In this document: piece after piece, positions 7,718 through 16,311 of the stretch | How the letters are laid out: every line of letters starts with the position of its first letter | Numbering within the stretch: the first letter of the stretch is position 1 | From: Eubacterium sp. AF16-48 | GTDB lineage: Bacteria > Bacillota > Clostridia > Lachnospirales > Lachnospiraceae | Assembly: GCF_003479405.1 (NCBI RefSeq) | Contig: NZ_QUHB01000006.1 | Span: forward strand, 123,386-187,385 | Direction: 5' to 3' | Length of the DNA: 64,000 nucleotides | Notes under the pieces: generated by a model | Database searches by the model: none | Told to the model about the DNA's origin: nothing | What the model saw: the letters and a program-made list of their open reading frames with translations, nothing else | Made by a program: the position numbers and the translations under genes

Positions 7718-8845
7718 TTAATAATTTCCAAGGATTCGCATGTTAATTGATTCTGCATTAATTCCGCTAAGGGCATTTATGGCACCTGCCTGTGTGGATT
7801 TTCCTTCAAACTCAACATAAAACCGATATTCCCATTTTTTCTCCGGAACAGGTCTTGACTCGATTCTTGTCATGTTAAGATCATTGTAAATAATGTGAGA
7901 CAACATCTGATACAATGTACCACTTTCGTGAGGCATTTCAAAGCTAATACAAATAAGGTCAGCATTACGTCTCGCAATTTTATTCCTGCTGATAATTATA
8001 AACTTTGTTGTATTAGTTGCATTGAAGTTAATTCCTTTATGTAAAATATCAAGTCCGTATATTTTTGCTGCATTAGCACTGGCTATACAGCCTCTTGATT
8101 TGTCAGACTGCTCTGAAATATATCTGGCACTTATTGCAGTGTTAGCCAGATTAACCTTTCCCCAGCCATGTTCTTCGATAAATGCGTTACTTTGCATAAA
8201 AGCCTGGGGATGAGAATAAACATCCTTAATATCCTCAATTTTAGAACCTTTTATACCACAAAGACAATGCTCAATTTTAACATCAAAGGTATCCACAATA
8301 TAATTATGAAATTCTACTAACAAGTCGTAAACATCCGTAACAATTCCTGCTGATGAATTTTCAAAAGGAAGCACGGCATAATCAGCCTTGCCATCTCTTA
8401 CATATTTCATAGCCTCTCTGAAAGTCGACACGTTAACATAACTTGACTTATCACCAAAATATTCCGTAGCAGCCTGCTGGCTGTACGCTCCCGGTATTCC
8501 CTGATAAGCTACCGTAACATCTTCCTTTGGCAAATCATCCACAATATCAAAGCCAATATCGCTGTTTACCCCTTCTTCCGTAAGTAACTTATACTGCATT
8601 TTTCTGCTCATGGACATAATCTGCTCAAAAAGTTCTTCCACACCATGTCCGTAAAATTTATTACTTGCCTGAGCCTTTAAAGTTTTTAACTTATCTAACT
8701 CTCTCTTTCTGTCTAAAACCGGCTTTCCCGTGTGAAGCTTATATGCTGCCACATCCTTACATATATCCATTCTTTTCTCAAAAAGCCTTATAATCTGTTC
8801 ATCAATAATGTCTATCTCTTTTCTGCTGTCCTGTAAATCTCTCAT
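7718..8845 (-). CDS. pheA: Bifunctional chorismate mutase / prephenate dehydratase (P-protein)
   Basis: This 375-residue enzyme of phenylalanine synthesis has an AroQ chorismate mutase domain (about 1-90, RKEIDIIDEQIIRLFEKR), a prephenate dehydratase domain (about 108-290, starting VAYQGIPGAYSQQAA, with NTTKFI in place of the usual TRF) and a C-terminal ACT domain (about 300-372) with ESRP. The ACT domain keeps HESGTLYQM, the region that corresponds to the GAL(V) feedback motif, so phenylalanine inhibition is likely. It lies 85 bp after the folB-folK gene on the same strand and ends with its own terminator, so it may be the last gene of the folate transcript. Both branches start from chorismate-derived metabolites. 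Confidence 0.95.
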   Translation of the reverse strand: MRDLQDSRKEIDIIDEQIIRLFEKRMDICKDVAAYKLHTGKPVLDRKRELDKLKTLKAQASNKFYGHGVEELFEQIMSMSRKMQYKLLTEEGVNSDIGFDIVDDLPKEDVTVAYQGIPGAYSQQAATEYFGDKSSYVNVSTFREAMKYVRDGKADYAVLPFENSSAGIVTDVYDLLVEFHNYIVDTFDVKIEHCLCGIKGSKIEDIKDVYSHPQAFMQSNAFIEEHGWGKVNLANTAISARYISEQSDKSRGCIASANAAKIYGLDILHKGINFNATNTTKFIIISRNKIARRNADLICISFEMPHESGTLYQMLSHIIYNDLNMTRIESRPVPEKKWEYRFYVEFEGKSTQAGAINALSGINAESINMRILGNY

Positions 8846-8930
8846 TTTGTTCCTTTCATAATGAAAAATATTTCTTAACGTAATCTATCTTTGAACTTTT
8901 TATACCAATCAGAACACTTAACTATCCCGG

Positions 8931-9797
8931 CTAATCATTCTGCTGCCTAAAACTACATCCGCCACATCCACTACACTTATTTTGTGGCTGTAAATCCTCT
9001 AACAATTGTGAAACCGTCTTGTTAAAAATCGGATGAACGGCATATGGCGCTATCTGATTTAAAGGTTCTAACACAAATAATCTCTTATGCATCTCAATAT
9101 GTGGAATTTTCAAATCCGGTAAATTAACAATTTCATTATCAAACAAAATAATATCAATATCAAGAGTTCTTGGTCCCCAATGAATCTCCCTTGTTCTTCC
9201 GGCTTCTAACTCAATTATATTAACCTTCTTCAACAATTCTTTCGGAGAGTACAATGTCTCAATTTCTACACATCCATTTAAGAAATTATCCTGCTCCACC
9301 GGTCCATATGGCTCTGTTTCAATAAACTTTGATACTATGCTGACCCTACAGTTTTCATCATCATAAAGACCTTCTATTGCCTGATTAAGGTATTCTTCCT
9401 TATCTCCCATATTAGAGCCAATGCTTAAATATGCTCTGCTCCACTTTCTTCTGACTGTAACAGCCACATTGCCAAAAGGCAGCTTTATAGGTGCATTAGG
9501 CTTATTTATGGTAAGCTCTACTTCCTTAATCTTAGGAAATTCCTTTAAAAGCCCTCCTGCTGTCTGTTCTGCAACAGCTTCAATTAAATCAAATCTGTTT
9601 TCCGTCATAAACTTATTAATAAACTTACATGCCTTAGAGTAATTTACTGTTTCCTCCAAATCATCACTCATTCCGGGAGTTCTTACATCAGTAAACAAAT
9701 CCGCATCCACATAAAACTTCTGTCCGTTTATTTTTTCTTCTTCATTACAGCCATGGTAGGCAAATACCTCTAACTGTCTGATTTTTATACAATCCAT
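8931..9797 (-). CDS. folBK: Dihydroneopterin aldolase - HPPK fusion (FolB-FolK)
   Basis: The 288-residue protein carries two consecutive folate enzymes. Residues 1-120 are dihydroneopterin aldolase (LEVFAYHGCNEEEK, and ETVNYSKACKF). Residues 123-270 are 6-hydroxymethyl-7,8-dihydropterin pyrophosphokinase (AYLSIGSNMGDKEEYLNQAI, GPRTLDIDIILFD, IPHIEMHKRLFVLEPL). Fusion of these steps is common in Firmicutes. The protein ends in a short cysteine-rich tail, CSGCGGCS, which neither catalytic domain requires. It is 10 bp downstream of folP and preceded by AAAGGA. It produces the pterin pyrophosphate used by FolP. Confidence 0.94.
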   Translation of the reverse strand: MDCIKIRQLEVFAYHGCNEEEKINGQKFYVDADLFTDVRTPGMSDDLEETVNYSKACKFINKFMTENRFDLIEAVAEQTAGGLLKEFPKIKEVELTINKPNAPIKLPFGNVAVTVRRKWSRAYLSIGSNMGDKEEYLNQAIEGLYDDENCRVSIVSKFIETEPYGPVEQDNFLNGCVEIETLYSPKELLKKVNIIELEAGRTREIHWGPRTLDIDIILFDNEIVNLPDLKIPHIEMHKRLFVLEPLNQIAPYAVHPIFNKTVSQLLEDLQPQNKCSGCGGCSFRQQND

Positions 9798-9807
9798 ATT
9801 ATATCCT

Positions 9808-10620
9808 TTATTTTACATTTTTTATGGCTTTTGCCATCATAAGAGCCTGATAATTTTCCTTAACATCATGAACCCTGAAAATGGTGCATCCTCTTTCATA
9901 ACCCATAACTGTTGTGGCTACTGTTCCTGCCATTCTGTCATCTCTGTCCACATCAAGGGTAAGCCCTATAACCGATTTTCTTGAAGTTCCAAGGAGCACC
10001 GGAAGTCCCAGTTCCTTTAAACGGTTAACTTCATTAATAATCATAAGATTCTGGGTATAATCCTTTCCAAATCCAACTCCCGGATCAAGCACTATCTGTG
10101 AATCTTCTACCCCGGCCTTGTGGGCAATTTCCAAAGACTCTCTTAAATCATTTAAAACATCTTCCACAAAGTTATTATAATTTGTATTATCTCTATTATG
10201 CATTACACAGGCTGCCACCTTAGTTTCCGCAACAAGGTCAGCCATATCCTTTTTGCCCCATTTAAAGCCCCAGACATCATTTATCATATCTGCTCCTGCT
10301 TTAATTCCTTCCCGTGCCACTCCTGTTTTGTATGTGTCAAGGGAAACAGCCACATCAAATCTTTCCTTTACAGCCTCTATTACAGGCACAACTCTACTTA
10401 TTTCTTCTTCATCACTTATAAGAGTGTAGCCCGGTCTTGTGGACTCTCCCCCTATATCAATTATTTTTGCCCCATCATCAATCATCTGCCGGGTATGCTC
10501 TAAAGCCTTGTCCAAGCTGTTCCATTTTCCACCATCAGAAAATGAATCCGGTGTTATATTTAAAATTCCCATTATTACCGGCTCTTTATCTAAATCAAAT
10601 TCATATTTTCCTATTTTCAT
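9808..10620 (-). CDS. folP: Dihydropteroate synthase
   Basis: This 270-residue TIM-barrel enzyme joins p-aminobenzoate to the pterin pyrophosphate made by FolK. It shows ILNITPDSFSDGG (start of the barrel and pterin site), DIGGESTRPG, DVWGFK, DPGVGFGKD and GTSRKS, all standard. This is the sulfonamide target, and the conserved loops look wild-type. It sits between folE (14 bp upstream) and folBK (10 bp downstream) in one operon, with GGAGAG before the ATG. Confidence 0.97.
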   Translation of the reverse strand: MKIGKYEFDLDKEPVIMGILNITPDSFSDGGKWNSLDKALEHTRQMIDDGAKIIDIGGESTRPGYTLISDEEEISRVVPVIEAVKERFDVAVSLDTYKTGVAREGIKAGADMINDVWGFKWGKKDMADLVAETKVAACVMHNRDNTNYNNFVEDVLNDLRESLEIAHKAGVEDSQIVLDPGVGFGKDYTQNLMIINEVNRLKELGLPVLLGTSRKSVIGLTLDVDRDDRMAGTVATTVMGYERGCTIFRVHDVKENYQALMMAKAIKNVK

Positions 10621-10634
10621 TGTTCACGTCTCTC

Positions 10635-11192
10635 CTATTTATTTATCAGTAAAGTAACATCTCTTCTTAAGGCATCATCCTCTTTGAATTTTCCTTTTAA
10701 TGCAAAGCTGACAGTTTTGCTTCCGGGCTTTTTTATGCCTCGTGCAGACATACACATATGTTCTGCCTCAACCATAACATAAACACCTTTTGCCTCTAAA
10801 TATTCCTCTAATGCCTCTGCAATCTGTTCCGTCATCTGCTCCTGTATCTGAAGTCGCCTTGCGTAAACTTCCACTGTTCTTGCCAGTTTACTTATTCCCA
10901 CAACTTTTCCGTTAGGAATATAAGCAATATGCACTTTACCATAAAAAGGCATCAGGTGATGTTCACAGGTAGAGTAGAATGTAATATTTTTCTCTATAAC
11001 AACATTTTCGTTGTCACAGGAAAATGTTCTGGACAAATGCTCTGCCGGAGTTTTGCCCATTCCGGTGCATAACTCTTCATACATTCTTGCCACTCTCTCC
11101 GGAGTATCCTTTAACCCCTCTCTGTCAGCATCTTCACCGATACCTTCTAAAAATAGTCTGACTGCTTCTTCAATTTTTTTCTTATCAAACAT
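10635..11192 (-). CDS. folE: GTP cyclohydrolase I
   Basis: This 185-residue enzyme catalyses the first step of folate synthesis, GTP to dihydroneopterin triphosphate. It shows the zinc and active-site motifs [38 protein letters not shown] and [13 protein letters not shown]. It has normal length for the bacterial homodecamer subunit, with no N-terminal extension. The gap to folC is 20 bp and to folP 14 bp. A ribosome binding site GGAGAG is present. Confidence 0.97.
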   Translation of the reverse strand: MFDKKKIEEAVRLFLEGIGEDADREGLKDTPERVARMYEELCTGMGKTPAEHLSRTFSCDNENVVIEKNITFYSTCEHHLMPFYGKVHIAYIPNGKVVGISKLARTVEVYARRLQIQEQMTEQIAEALEEYLEAKGVYVMVEAEHMCMSARGIKKPGSKTVSFALKGKFKEDDALRRDVTLLINK

Positions 11193-11212
11193 GTCAATCT
11201 CTCCTTCCGGCT

Positions 11213-12523
11213 TTAACTGTTTGTTTTAGCTTTAATATATTTCTTTAGTGCCCTGCGTAAATCCTTTAAATACGATAATGAACCAAAGGCAATAATTAAA
11301 TCACAGTTATTAACATTAACTGAATTTATTGACATTTTAACTGCCTCATCCATTCCTTTTGCGCAAATAACATTACTGTTATATGGTCTTATGGTGTCTG
11401 CCAATATTTCTCCATTAAGAGCCCGTTCATTATCAGGTGTTACGGTAATAATCATTTCCCCTCTGCCTGCTATCATTTCCGCCTCTTTTTTAAAGTCCTT
11501 ATCGGCCAACACTCCCATTATAAAGGTAATTTTCTTATTTGTAAAATACAAATCTATAGAATCCCTTAATTCTTTTATTGCTCCGGGATTATGGGCACCA
11601 TCAATAATAAATAAAGGTGAATCATTTATAACTTCCATTCTTCCCGGCCAATTGGCATTTAAAAGTCCTTTTTCTATGTTTTCTTCAACCTTAAATCCAC
11701 GATTTTCCAGCGCCAAAGCTGCTTCTATGGCTGTAATTGAATTTTTAACCTGATATGTTCCGGGCATTTTTAATTCTATTTTATAGATTTTCCCGTTAGA
11801 TGCCTTATATTCATATAAGGTTAAAAATCCTTCAGCCTTTATACCATACGCATTTTGACACAATATGAAAGGAGCCTTTTTTAATTCTGCTATTTTCTTT
11901 ATGGATTCTACAGCCTCATCAGTCTGATTCGAAACAATCACCGGACAGTTGTCCTTAATTATTCCCGCTTTTACCCTTGCAATTTCACCTATTGTACTGC
12001 CTAAAAATTTTGTATGGTCAAGGCTTATAGTTGTAATAACACTACACAGTACCTTTTTAAACACATTTGTGGCGTCTCCTTCTCCTCCCATTCCACATTC
12101 TACCAGCACTACATCACATTTTTTCCGCTTAAAATATTCAAACGCCATGGCTGTTTCTATTTCAAAAGGAGTTGGGTGCGGCAATGATTCCTTAACCATT
12201 TCATTGCATTTTGATTTTATATAGGTTAAAATATCCGCCACCTCTTCCTCACTTATATAGGTATTATCCGTTCTTATTATTTCCCTATACTCAAAAACTG
12301 CCGGTGAGGAATATCTTCCTGTTTTGTATCCTGACTCCATTAAAATGCTTTGCAAAAATGCCGAGGTTGAACCCTTTCCATTGGTTCCTGCCACATGAAT
12401 CACCTTTAGTTCATCCTGAGGATTTCCCATTTTAGCAAGAAGTGTTTTTATGGTATCAAGTCCTAACGCACTTCCATATTTTTTTATTGCTTCCATATAT
12501 TCCATTGATTCATTATAATTCAT
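11213..12523 (-). CDS. folC: Folylpolyglutamate / dihydrofolate synthase
   Basis: This 436-residue Mur-ligase-family enzyme adds glutamate to dihydropteroate or folates. The ATP loop is [15 protein letters not shown] (about 43-57), followed by [12 protein letters not shown] and the central ATPase residues around DHTKFLG and IDGAHNPGA. It is the first gene of the folC-folE-folP-folBK block. The start (12523) is only about 30 bp from the terminator hairpin of the SH3-protein gene, which leaves no room for a complete promoter. Transcription therefore probably enters by read-through or from a promoter inside the upstream gene. Confidence 0.94.
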   Translation of the reverse strand: MNYNESMEYMEAIKKYGSALGLDTIKTLLAKMGNPQDELKVIHVAGTNGKGSTSAFLQSILMESGYKTGRYSSPAVFEYREIIRTDNTYISEEEVADILTYIKSKCNEMVKESLPHPTPFEIETAMAFEYFKRKKCDVVLVECGMGGEGDATNVFKKVLCSVITTISLDHTKFLGSTIGEIARVKAGIIKDNCPVIVSNQTDEAVESIKKIAELKKAPFILCQNAYGIKAEGFLTLYEYKASNGKIYKIELKMPGTYQVKNSITAIEAALALENRGFKVEENIEKGLLNANWPGRMEVINDSPLFIIDGAHNPGAIKELRDSIDLYFTNKKITFIMGVLADKDFKKEAEMIAGRGEMIITVTPDNERALNGEILADTIRPYNSNVICAKGMDEAVKMSINSVNVNNCDLIIAFGSLSYLKDLRRALKKYIKAKTNS

Positions 12524-12553
12524 ATGACCTCTCCTAAAGCCTGTTTTTTACAC

Positions 12554-12603
12554 AAAAATATTGTCGCATTCATCTGAACATCTGATAAATACGACAATAT
12601 TTT
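12554..12603 (-). terminator. Terminator after the SH3-domain protein gene
   Basis: Arms 12555-12566 and 12592-12603 make a perfect 12-bp stem (aaaatattgtcg), followed on the minus strand by TTTTTGTG. It lies between the SH3 gene and folC and may act as a partial terminator. Confidence 0.75.
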
Positions 12604-12605
12604 AA

Positions 12606-13196
12606 TTATTCATCATATACATTTTTTTCGCTTAAAAATCTTGTTGCTACATAACCGGTTTTTCCGTTATATTTAATTCTTGTCCAGTCGCCTTCATTGC
12701 TTAAAACCTCAACCTTTTCACCTTTTTCAATAGTAGTAACTACGTTATCTGATGAATCGGTGCTTGCCTCACTTCTTAAATTTACACCATCATTAGTATA
12801 CATTGATGTAGATGCTGAAGCGTTGTCACCTGTTGTAGCACTTTCACTTTGATTTTCAGTCTTTGTAGTCTCCACGGCTTTGACTGTTGTTTCCGCTGCT
12901 GCATTTTTCTTATTGGTTGTTTCCTCAACTGTTGTAGTTTCAACTACAGTAGTAACCTCAACAGTAGTAACCTCAACGGTAGTAGCCTCTGCTGTTGTTT
13001 CCTTTGCTGACTTGTTGCTCTTTTTTGAAGAACATGAAACACCGATAATAATAATCAGTATAAGAAGTATCACTACACCTGCAATTCCTGCTAATGTCAT
13101 ATTTCTCTTCTTTATCTGCTCTGCTCTTTTTATCTCTGCGTTTCTTCGTCTGTTTTCTACGATTCTCTTTATTTCTTCATCTCTTGTTTCTGGCAT
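12606..13196 (-). CDS. Membrane-anchored SH3b-domain protein with Thr-rich stalk
   Basis: This 196-residue protein has a short basic cytoplasmic N-terminus, one membrane segment (about 33-52, rich in Ile/Leu/Val), a stalk built of Thr/Glu/Val repeats such as TTVEVTTVE (about 65-125), and a C-terminal bacterial SH3 domain (about 133-190, GVNLRSEAS, GDWTRIKYNGKTGYVATRFL). SH3b domains bind peptidoglycan or surface ligands, so an outside-facing wall-associated role is likely; there is no catalytic domain. It follows the UPF0473 gene by 13 bp and ends at a strong hairpin. The function is unknown. Confidence 0.8.
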   Translation of the reverse strand: MPETRDEEIKRIVENRRRNAEIKRAEQIKKRNMTLAGIAGVVILLILIIIIGVSCSSKKSNKSAKETTAEATTVEVTTVEVTTVVETTTVEETTNKKNAAAETTVKAVETTKTENQSESATTGDNASASTSMYTNDGVNLRSEASTDSSDNVVTTIEKGEKVEVLSNEGDWTRIKYNGKTGYVATRFLSEKNVYDE

Positions 13197-13209
13197 AAAA
13201 TATCACCTT

Positions 13210-13536
13210 CTACTGTAAATTTTCTTCTTCCTCTATAATCTCGTCATATTCTCCGGACTCAACTAATGCATCAAAAGCATCTGAAGCTAAATAAAATTCT
13301 GCTTCTGTTTCAATGTTATCAAGTCCCGGTTCACCATCTTCATCTTCATAATATCTGTAAAGATATACTTCTCCCTCTTCATTTTCAGGTCCTTCTGTAG
13401 GAAGCAATGCGATGTAATCCTGTCCGTTTTCTGCTTCAAAGATACTTACCACAAGGCAATCTACTTCTGTATCATCATCTAATGTAAGAGTTACAAATAA
13501 ATCCTCATCTTCTTCAAACTGATTATTATTTCCCAT
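13210..13536 (-). CDS. UPF0473/DUF1292 family protein (YrzB-like)
   Basis: The start chosen is ATG 13536 (MGNNNQ..., 108 residues), because AGAGGA lies just upstream; the longer frame to 13593 lacks a site. The protein is very acidic, with the DUF1292 pattern VTLTLDDDTEVDCLVVSIFE and YIALLP, ending EYDEIIEEEE. In many Firmicutes this gene follows the Holliday-junction resolvase gene yrrK (ruvX), which is not present here. The function is unknown. It is probably co-transcribed with the SH3 protein gene. Confidence 0.85.
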   Translation of the reverse strand: MGNNNQFEEDEDLFVTLTLDDDTEVDCLVVSIFEAENGQDYIALLPTEGPENEEGEVYLYRYYEDEDGEPGLDNIETEAEFYLASDAFDALVESGEYDEIIEEEENLQ

Positions 13537-13686
13537 ATCATCCTCTTTCTGCGTAAACACGCCATATATTTTAACGGATATTCTTCTATGCAAAAAATAT
13601 CAAAGGAATTTCCTATTCCCATATTCATTACTACTTTATCAGAATAAAACACAAAATGCAACAAAACAAGGACTTTTCACGAAAAG

Positions 13687-15507
13687 TTAACATATGATTT
13701 CATTAGCAAACATGGACATTTCCACATCACACCCTAAGCTTTGTGCCACACCATAAACACACAGTTCTTCTATTGCTCTGGTTATTGCCACATAAAAAAC
13801 TCTTCTTTCTTCTTCATAATCCCTTTCCCTTACCGCCTTTGAGGTAGGCACAACTCCCTGATTTGCATCTAATATAAACACGATTTTAAATTCCAGTCCC
13901 TTAGAACCATGCATTGTTATTATATTTATCCCTTCTTTATCTTTCTGTGACCTGTTATTTTTTTCATTTTCTATTGACCATATCCACTCCTTTAAGGTAT
14001 TGTATTTTAATGCTTCATTGTAAATATCATCCATTTGTTTAATCAGAGCTTCTCTTTTCATATTATGGTCAATAGCGTATTTTCTCAAATAATTTTCATA
14101 GCCTACTCCGTGTTTAATATATGTTATAGCCCCGGAAGGATTTAGCTTTCTTACCATGTCAAAATGGAATTTTAATTTTTCTATATTATCTGTTATTTCT
14201 TTACTTTCCTGATATATTTTCCTTAATTCTTCAAAATCTATACTATTTTCCCCTATCACCGCTAAATTTATGTATCTTTGTGGTTTATTAACTATTTTTA
14301 TAAAACTGTCATTGTCTCTCAGAGGCATTTTATCATAGGTTATGGCTGCTTTTATGTAATTAATTATATCTTCTGCCACCATTCCCCTATAAATGCTTTT
14401 TTCCCCTTTTTTACTTTTTGAATCTATGCTTACGTTTTTTAGAAAATCGGATATTTCCGGAATCTGGCTGTTATTCCTTACTAAAATTGCAATATCTGAC
14501 GGCTTAACTCCCTTCTCCAAATATTTCTTTATTTTCTTTGCCACATACAATAATTCCTGATTCTTATTTTTAAATTGTCTGACATCTACCTCTTTTCCTC
14601 CCTTTGTATTAGGTATTATATTTTTCTCATATCTGTTTTTATTATTTTTTATTAAGTTTTCTGATGCAGCTACAATAGTTTCCCCGGAGCGGTAATTAAT
14701 ATTCATGATTATAGTTTCTCCATTTTCATAATCCTTTGTAAACTGCCCCATTATTTCAGGGCACGCCCCTCTAAATCCATATATGGACTGGTCATCATCC
14801 CCCACTATAAAAATATTGTTATCAGGGCATGCTAACATCTTCACTGTTTTATATTGAATAGTATTAATATCCTGAAATTCATCAATTAAAATATACCTAT
14901 ATACATTCTGCCATTGTTTCAAAATATCAGGTCTTTTAACAAACAATTCATGACACCTTAAAAGGATATCATCAAAGTCAATTTTCTTTTCCTTTGACAA
15001 TGTTTTCTCATACTCCCTGTACACAAGCAAAAATTCCTCTTTTTTGCAGCATTTTGATTCATAATCAATCAAATCAACCATATTGCCTTTAATATTTCCT
15101 ATTTCGCCGATTATGCCTTGTATAAGTTCCTGTGTGTTATCTGATTCTATATGTTTTCTAAGAACGATTTCCCTTAAAATGTCATATTTTGTTCTTTCTG
15201 TTACGATACAGTTTCCCTTATATCCCAATGACATTCTAAGTATCTTAAAAAATATCCCATGAAATGTGCCAAAAGTCACCGGATATGTCCTATGCCCTTC
15301 CGCCATAAGTTCTGTGAACTTCTTTTCCATATGAACAGCCGCCGCCTTAGTAAAAGTAACTACCATTATACTCTCAGGTGCAACTCCTTTGTTTATTAGA
15401 TTCTTTATTCTATGGGTAATAACTGTTGTCTTTCCTGAACCCGGCCCTGCCAATACCATAGCTGGACCTTTAAAAAAATTAATAGCCTGTTGTTGTGATT
15501 TATTAAA
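13687..15507 (-). CDS. UvrD/PcrA-type superfamily 1 DNA helicase
   Basis: The best start is ATG 15507 (606 residues): it has AAAGGA at the right distance, and the promoter at 15542-15570 would start the RNA close to the more upstream ATG (15537), which has no ribosome binding site. The SF1 motifs are complete: GPGSGKTT (I), TFTKAA (Ia), DEFQDIN (II), GDDDQSIYGFRG (III), NYRSG (IV), HGSKGLEFK (V) and VAITRA (VI). It is about 100 residues shorter than typical PcrA/UvrD and lacks the C-terminal tail that binds RNA polymerase, so it is a shorter paralog of PcrA. A DNA repair role is likely. Confidence 0.9.
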   Translation of the reverse strand, partial: FNKSQQQAINFFKGPAMVLAGPGSGKTTVITHRIKNLINKGVAPESIMVVTFTKAAAVHMEKKFTELMAEGHRTYPVTFGTFHGIFFKILRMSLGYKGNCIVTERTKYDILREIVLRKHIESDNTQELIQGIIGEIGNIKGNMVDLIDYESKCCKKEEFLLVYREYEKTLSKEKKIDFDDILLRCHELFVKRPDILKQWQNVYRYILIDEFQDINTIQYKTVKMLACPDNNIFIVGDDDQSIYGFRGACPEIMGQFTKDYENGETIIMNINYRSGETIVAASENLIKNNKNRYEKNIIPNTKGGKEVDVRQFKNKNQELLYVAKKIKKYLEKGVKPSDIAILVRNNSQIPEISDFLKNVSIDSKSKKGEKSIYRGMVAEDIINYIKAAITYDKMPLRDNDSFIKIVNKPQRYINLAVIGENSIDFEELRKIYQESKEITDNIEKLKFHFDMVRKLNPSGAITYIKHGVGYENYLRKYAIDHNMKREALIKQMDDIYNEALKYNTLKEWIWSIENEKNNRSQKDKEGINIITMHGSKGLEFKIVFILDANQGVVPTSKAVRERDYEEERRVFYVAITRAIEELCVYGVAQSLGCDVEMSMFANEIIC

Positions 15508-15541
15508 CATGTATTCCTTTCCGTACTCTATCTCCATTAGC

Positions 15542-15570
15542 AGTATATCATTATTATGTTGTTTTGTAAA
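15542..15570 (-). promoter_or_regulatory. Promoter of the helicase gene
   Basis: TTTACA (15565-15570), a 17-nt spacer and TATACT (15542-15547) on the minus strand. The predicted RNA start lies about 25 nt before ATG 15507. Confidence 0.6.
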
Positions 15571-16227
15571 TATTATAAGATGTTTTGTAGTGAATTTGCT
15601 GTTATGATGTTATGCTGTTTTTGTAATTGTTTGTTGTTAATAGAGGCATTTGTTGCAGAAATTGATGTATTAAAGTTTTTTGAAATTGGCTTTAGGCAAT
15701 TATTGCCAGCACCACGTAGTTGGGTTGGCAGTTGTGTCTGGGGGATGGCACTTGGGCGGATGAAACACATGATATTTGTTTTTCAACTGCCCCTTTTTCA
15801 CTAAATTCACTTAAAAAACTTGTGAAATGCCATTTGACCTCTTCTTTTCCAACTTCCAATGGTACTTTTGTTGTTGCAATCAATTGTTTCTCCTGTATAG
15901 GTACCATTGAATTTTGTCAATTTCAATTCTCAACTGTATATTGCCATTATATATCAAAAATTTCATAGAATTTTAACTTTACGAAAAGTCATATTTACAG
16001 TATCAATTTTCTGTAAGTTTTCTCCCTGCATACTTCTAACCTATGAATTGATTTATTTTACAAGAAATTTTTGTTTAATTGTATTATTTACTGTATATAT
16101 CCGCCCCAGAAGGTGCTTGCACCGCCTCCATCGCTTTTTGTGAGGAAAATATAGCACCTATCTTCAATGTTTGTCATCTCCACCACGAATTTTTTTATAA
16201 AGGATTACCCTCTTGCTTGACAAAGAG
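15571..16227. other. Unexplained intergenic stretch with possible small or decayed ORF
   Basis: About 650 bp between the gltX terminator and the helicase promoter. The minus strand holds a frame that could start at TTG 15883 behind AGGAG and runs to 15692 (63 residues), with a Lys/Glu-rich first half and a Cys/Pro-containing, more GC-rich second half. A second 29-codon frame lies at 16088-16177. An inverted repeat ggcagttg/caactgcc is at 15727-15734 and 15784-15791. No family is recognised. Confidence 0.4.
15692..15883 (-). CDS. Possible small hypothetical protein or gene fragment
   Basis: A 63-codon frame with a TTG start at 15883 and AGGAG 6 nt upstream. The N-terminal half (KVPLEVGKEEVKWHF...) has normal composition for this genome. 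The last 26 residues include two cysteines and a run of prolines and come from a locally GC-richer segment, as if two sequences were joined. It could be a remnant. No homolog is recognised, so support is weak. Confidence 0.25.
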   Translation of the reverse strand: MIATTKVPLEVGKEEVKWHFTSFLSEFSEKGAVEKQISCVSSAQVPSPRHNCQPNYVVLAIIA

Positions 16228-16263
16228 CCAAAAAAATGGACACCACTTACATGGTATCCATTT
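16228..16263 (-). terminator. Terminator of gltX
   Basis: Arms 16234-16246 and 16251-16263 pair on the minus strand (about 13 bp with one or two G-U pairs, 4-nt loop), followed by seven T. Confidence 0.85.
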
Positions 16264-16311
16264 CTATATTTTATAACTTATACTTTATAACTTATATTTC
16301 ACCCATAATTT

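Noticed and set aside
12880..13020. Repeat-coded secreted protein on the plus strand opposite the SH3 gene stalk
   Set aside because: The plus-strand Val/Thr-rich frame is the complement of the Thr-rich stalk of a gene with clear domains and a ribosome binding site.
16088..16177. 29-residue small protein
   Set aside because: The ribosome binding site is too close to the ATG and the composition is unlike neighbouring genes; not enough support for a gene call.
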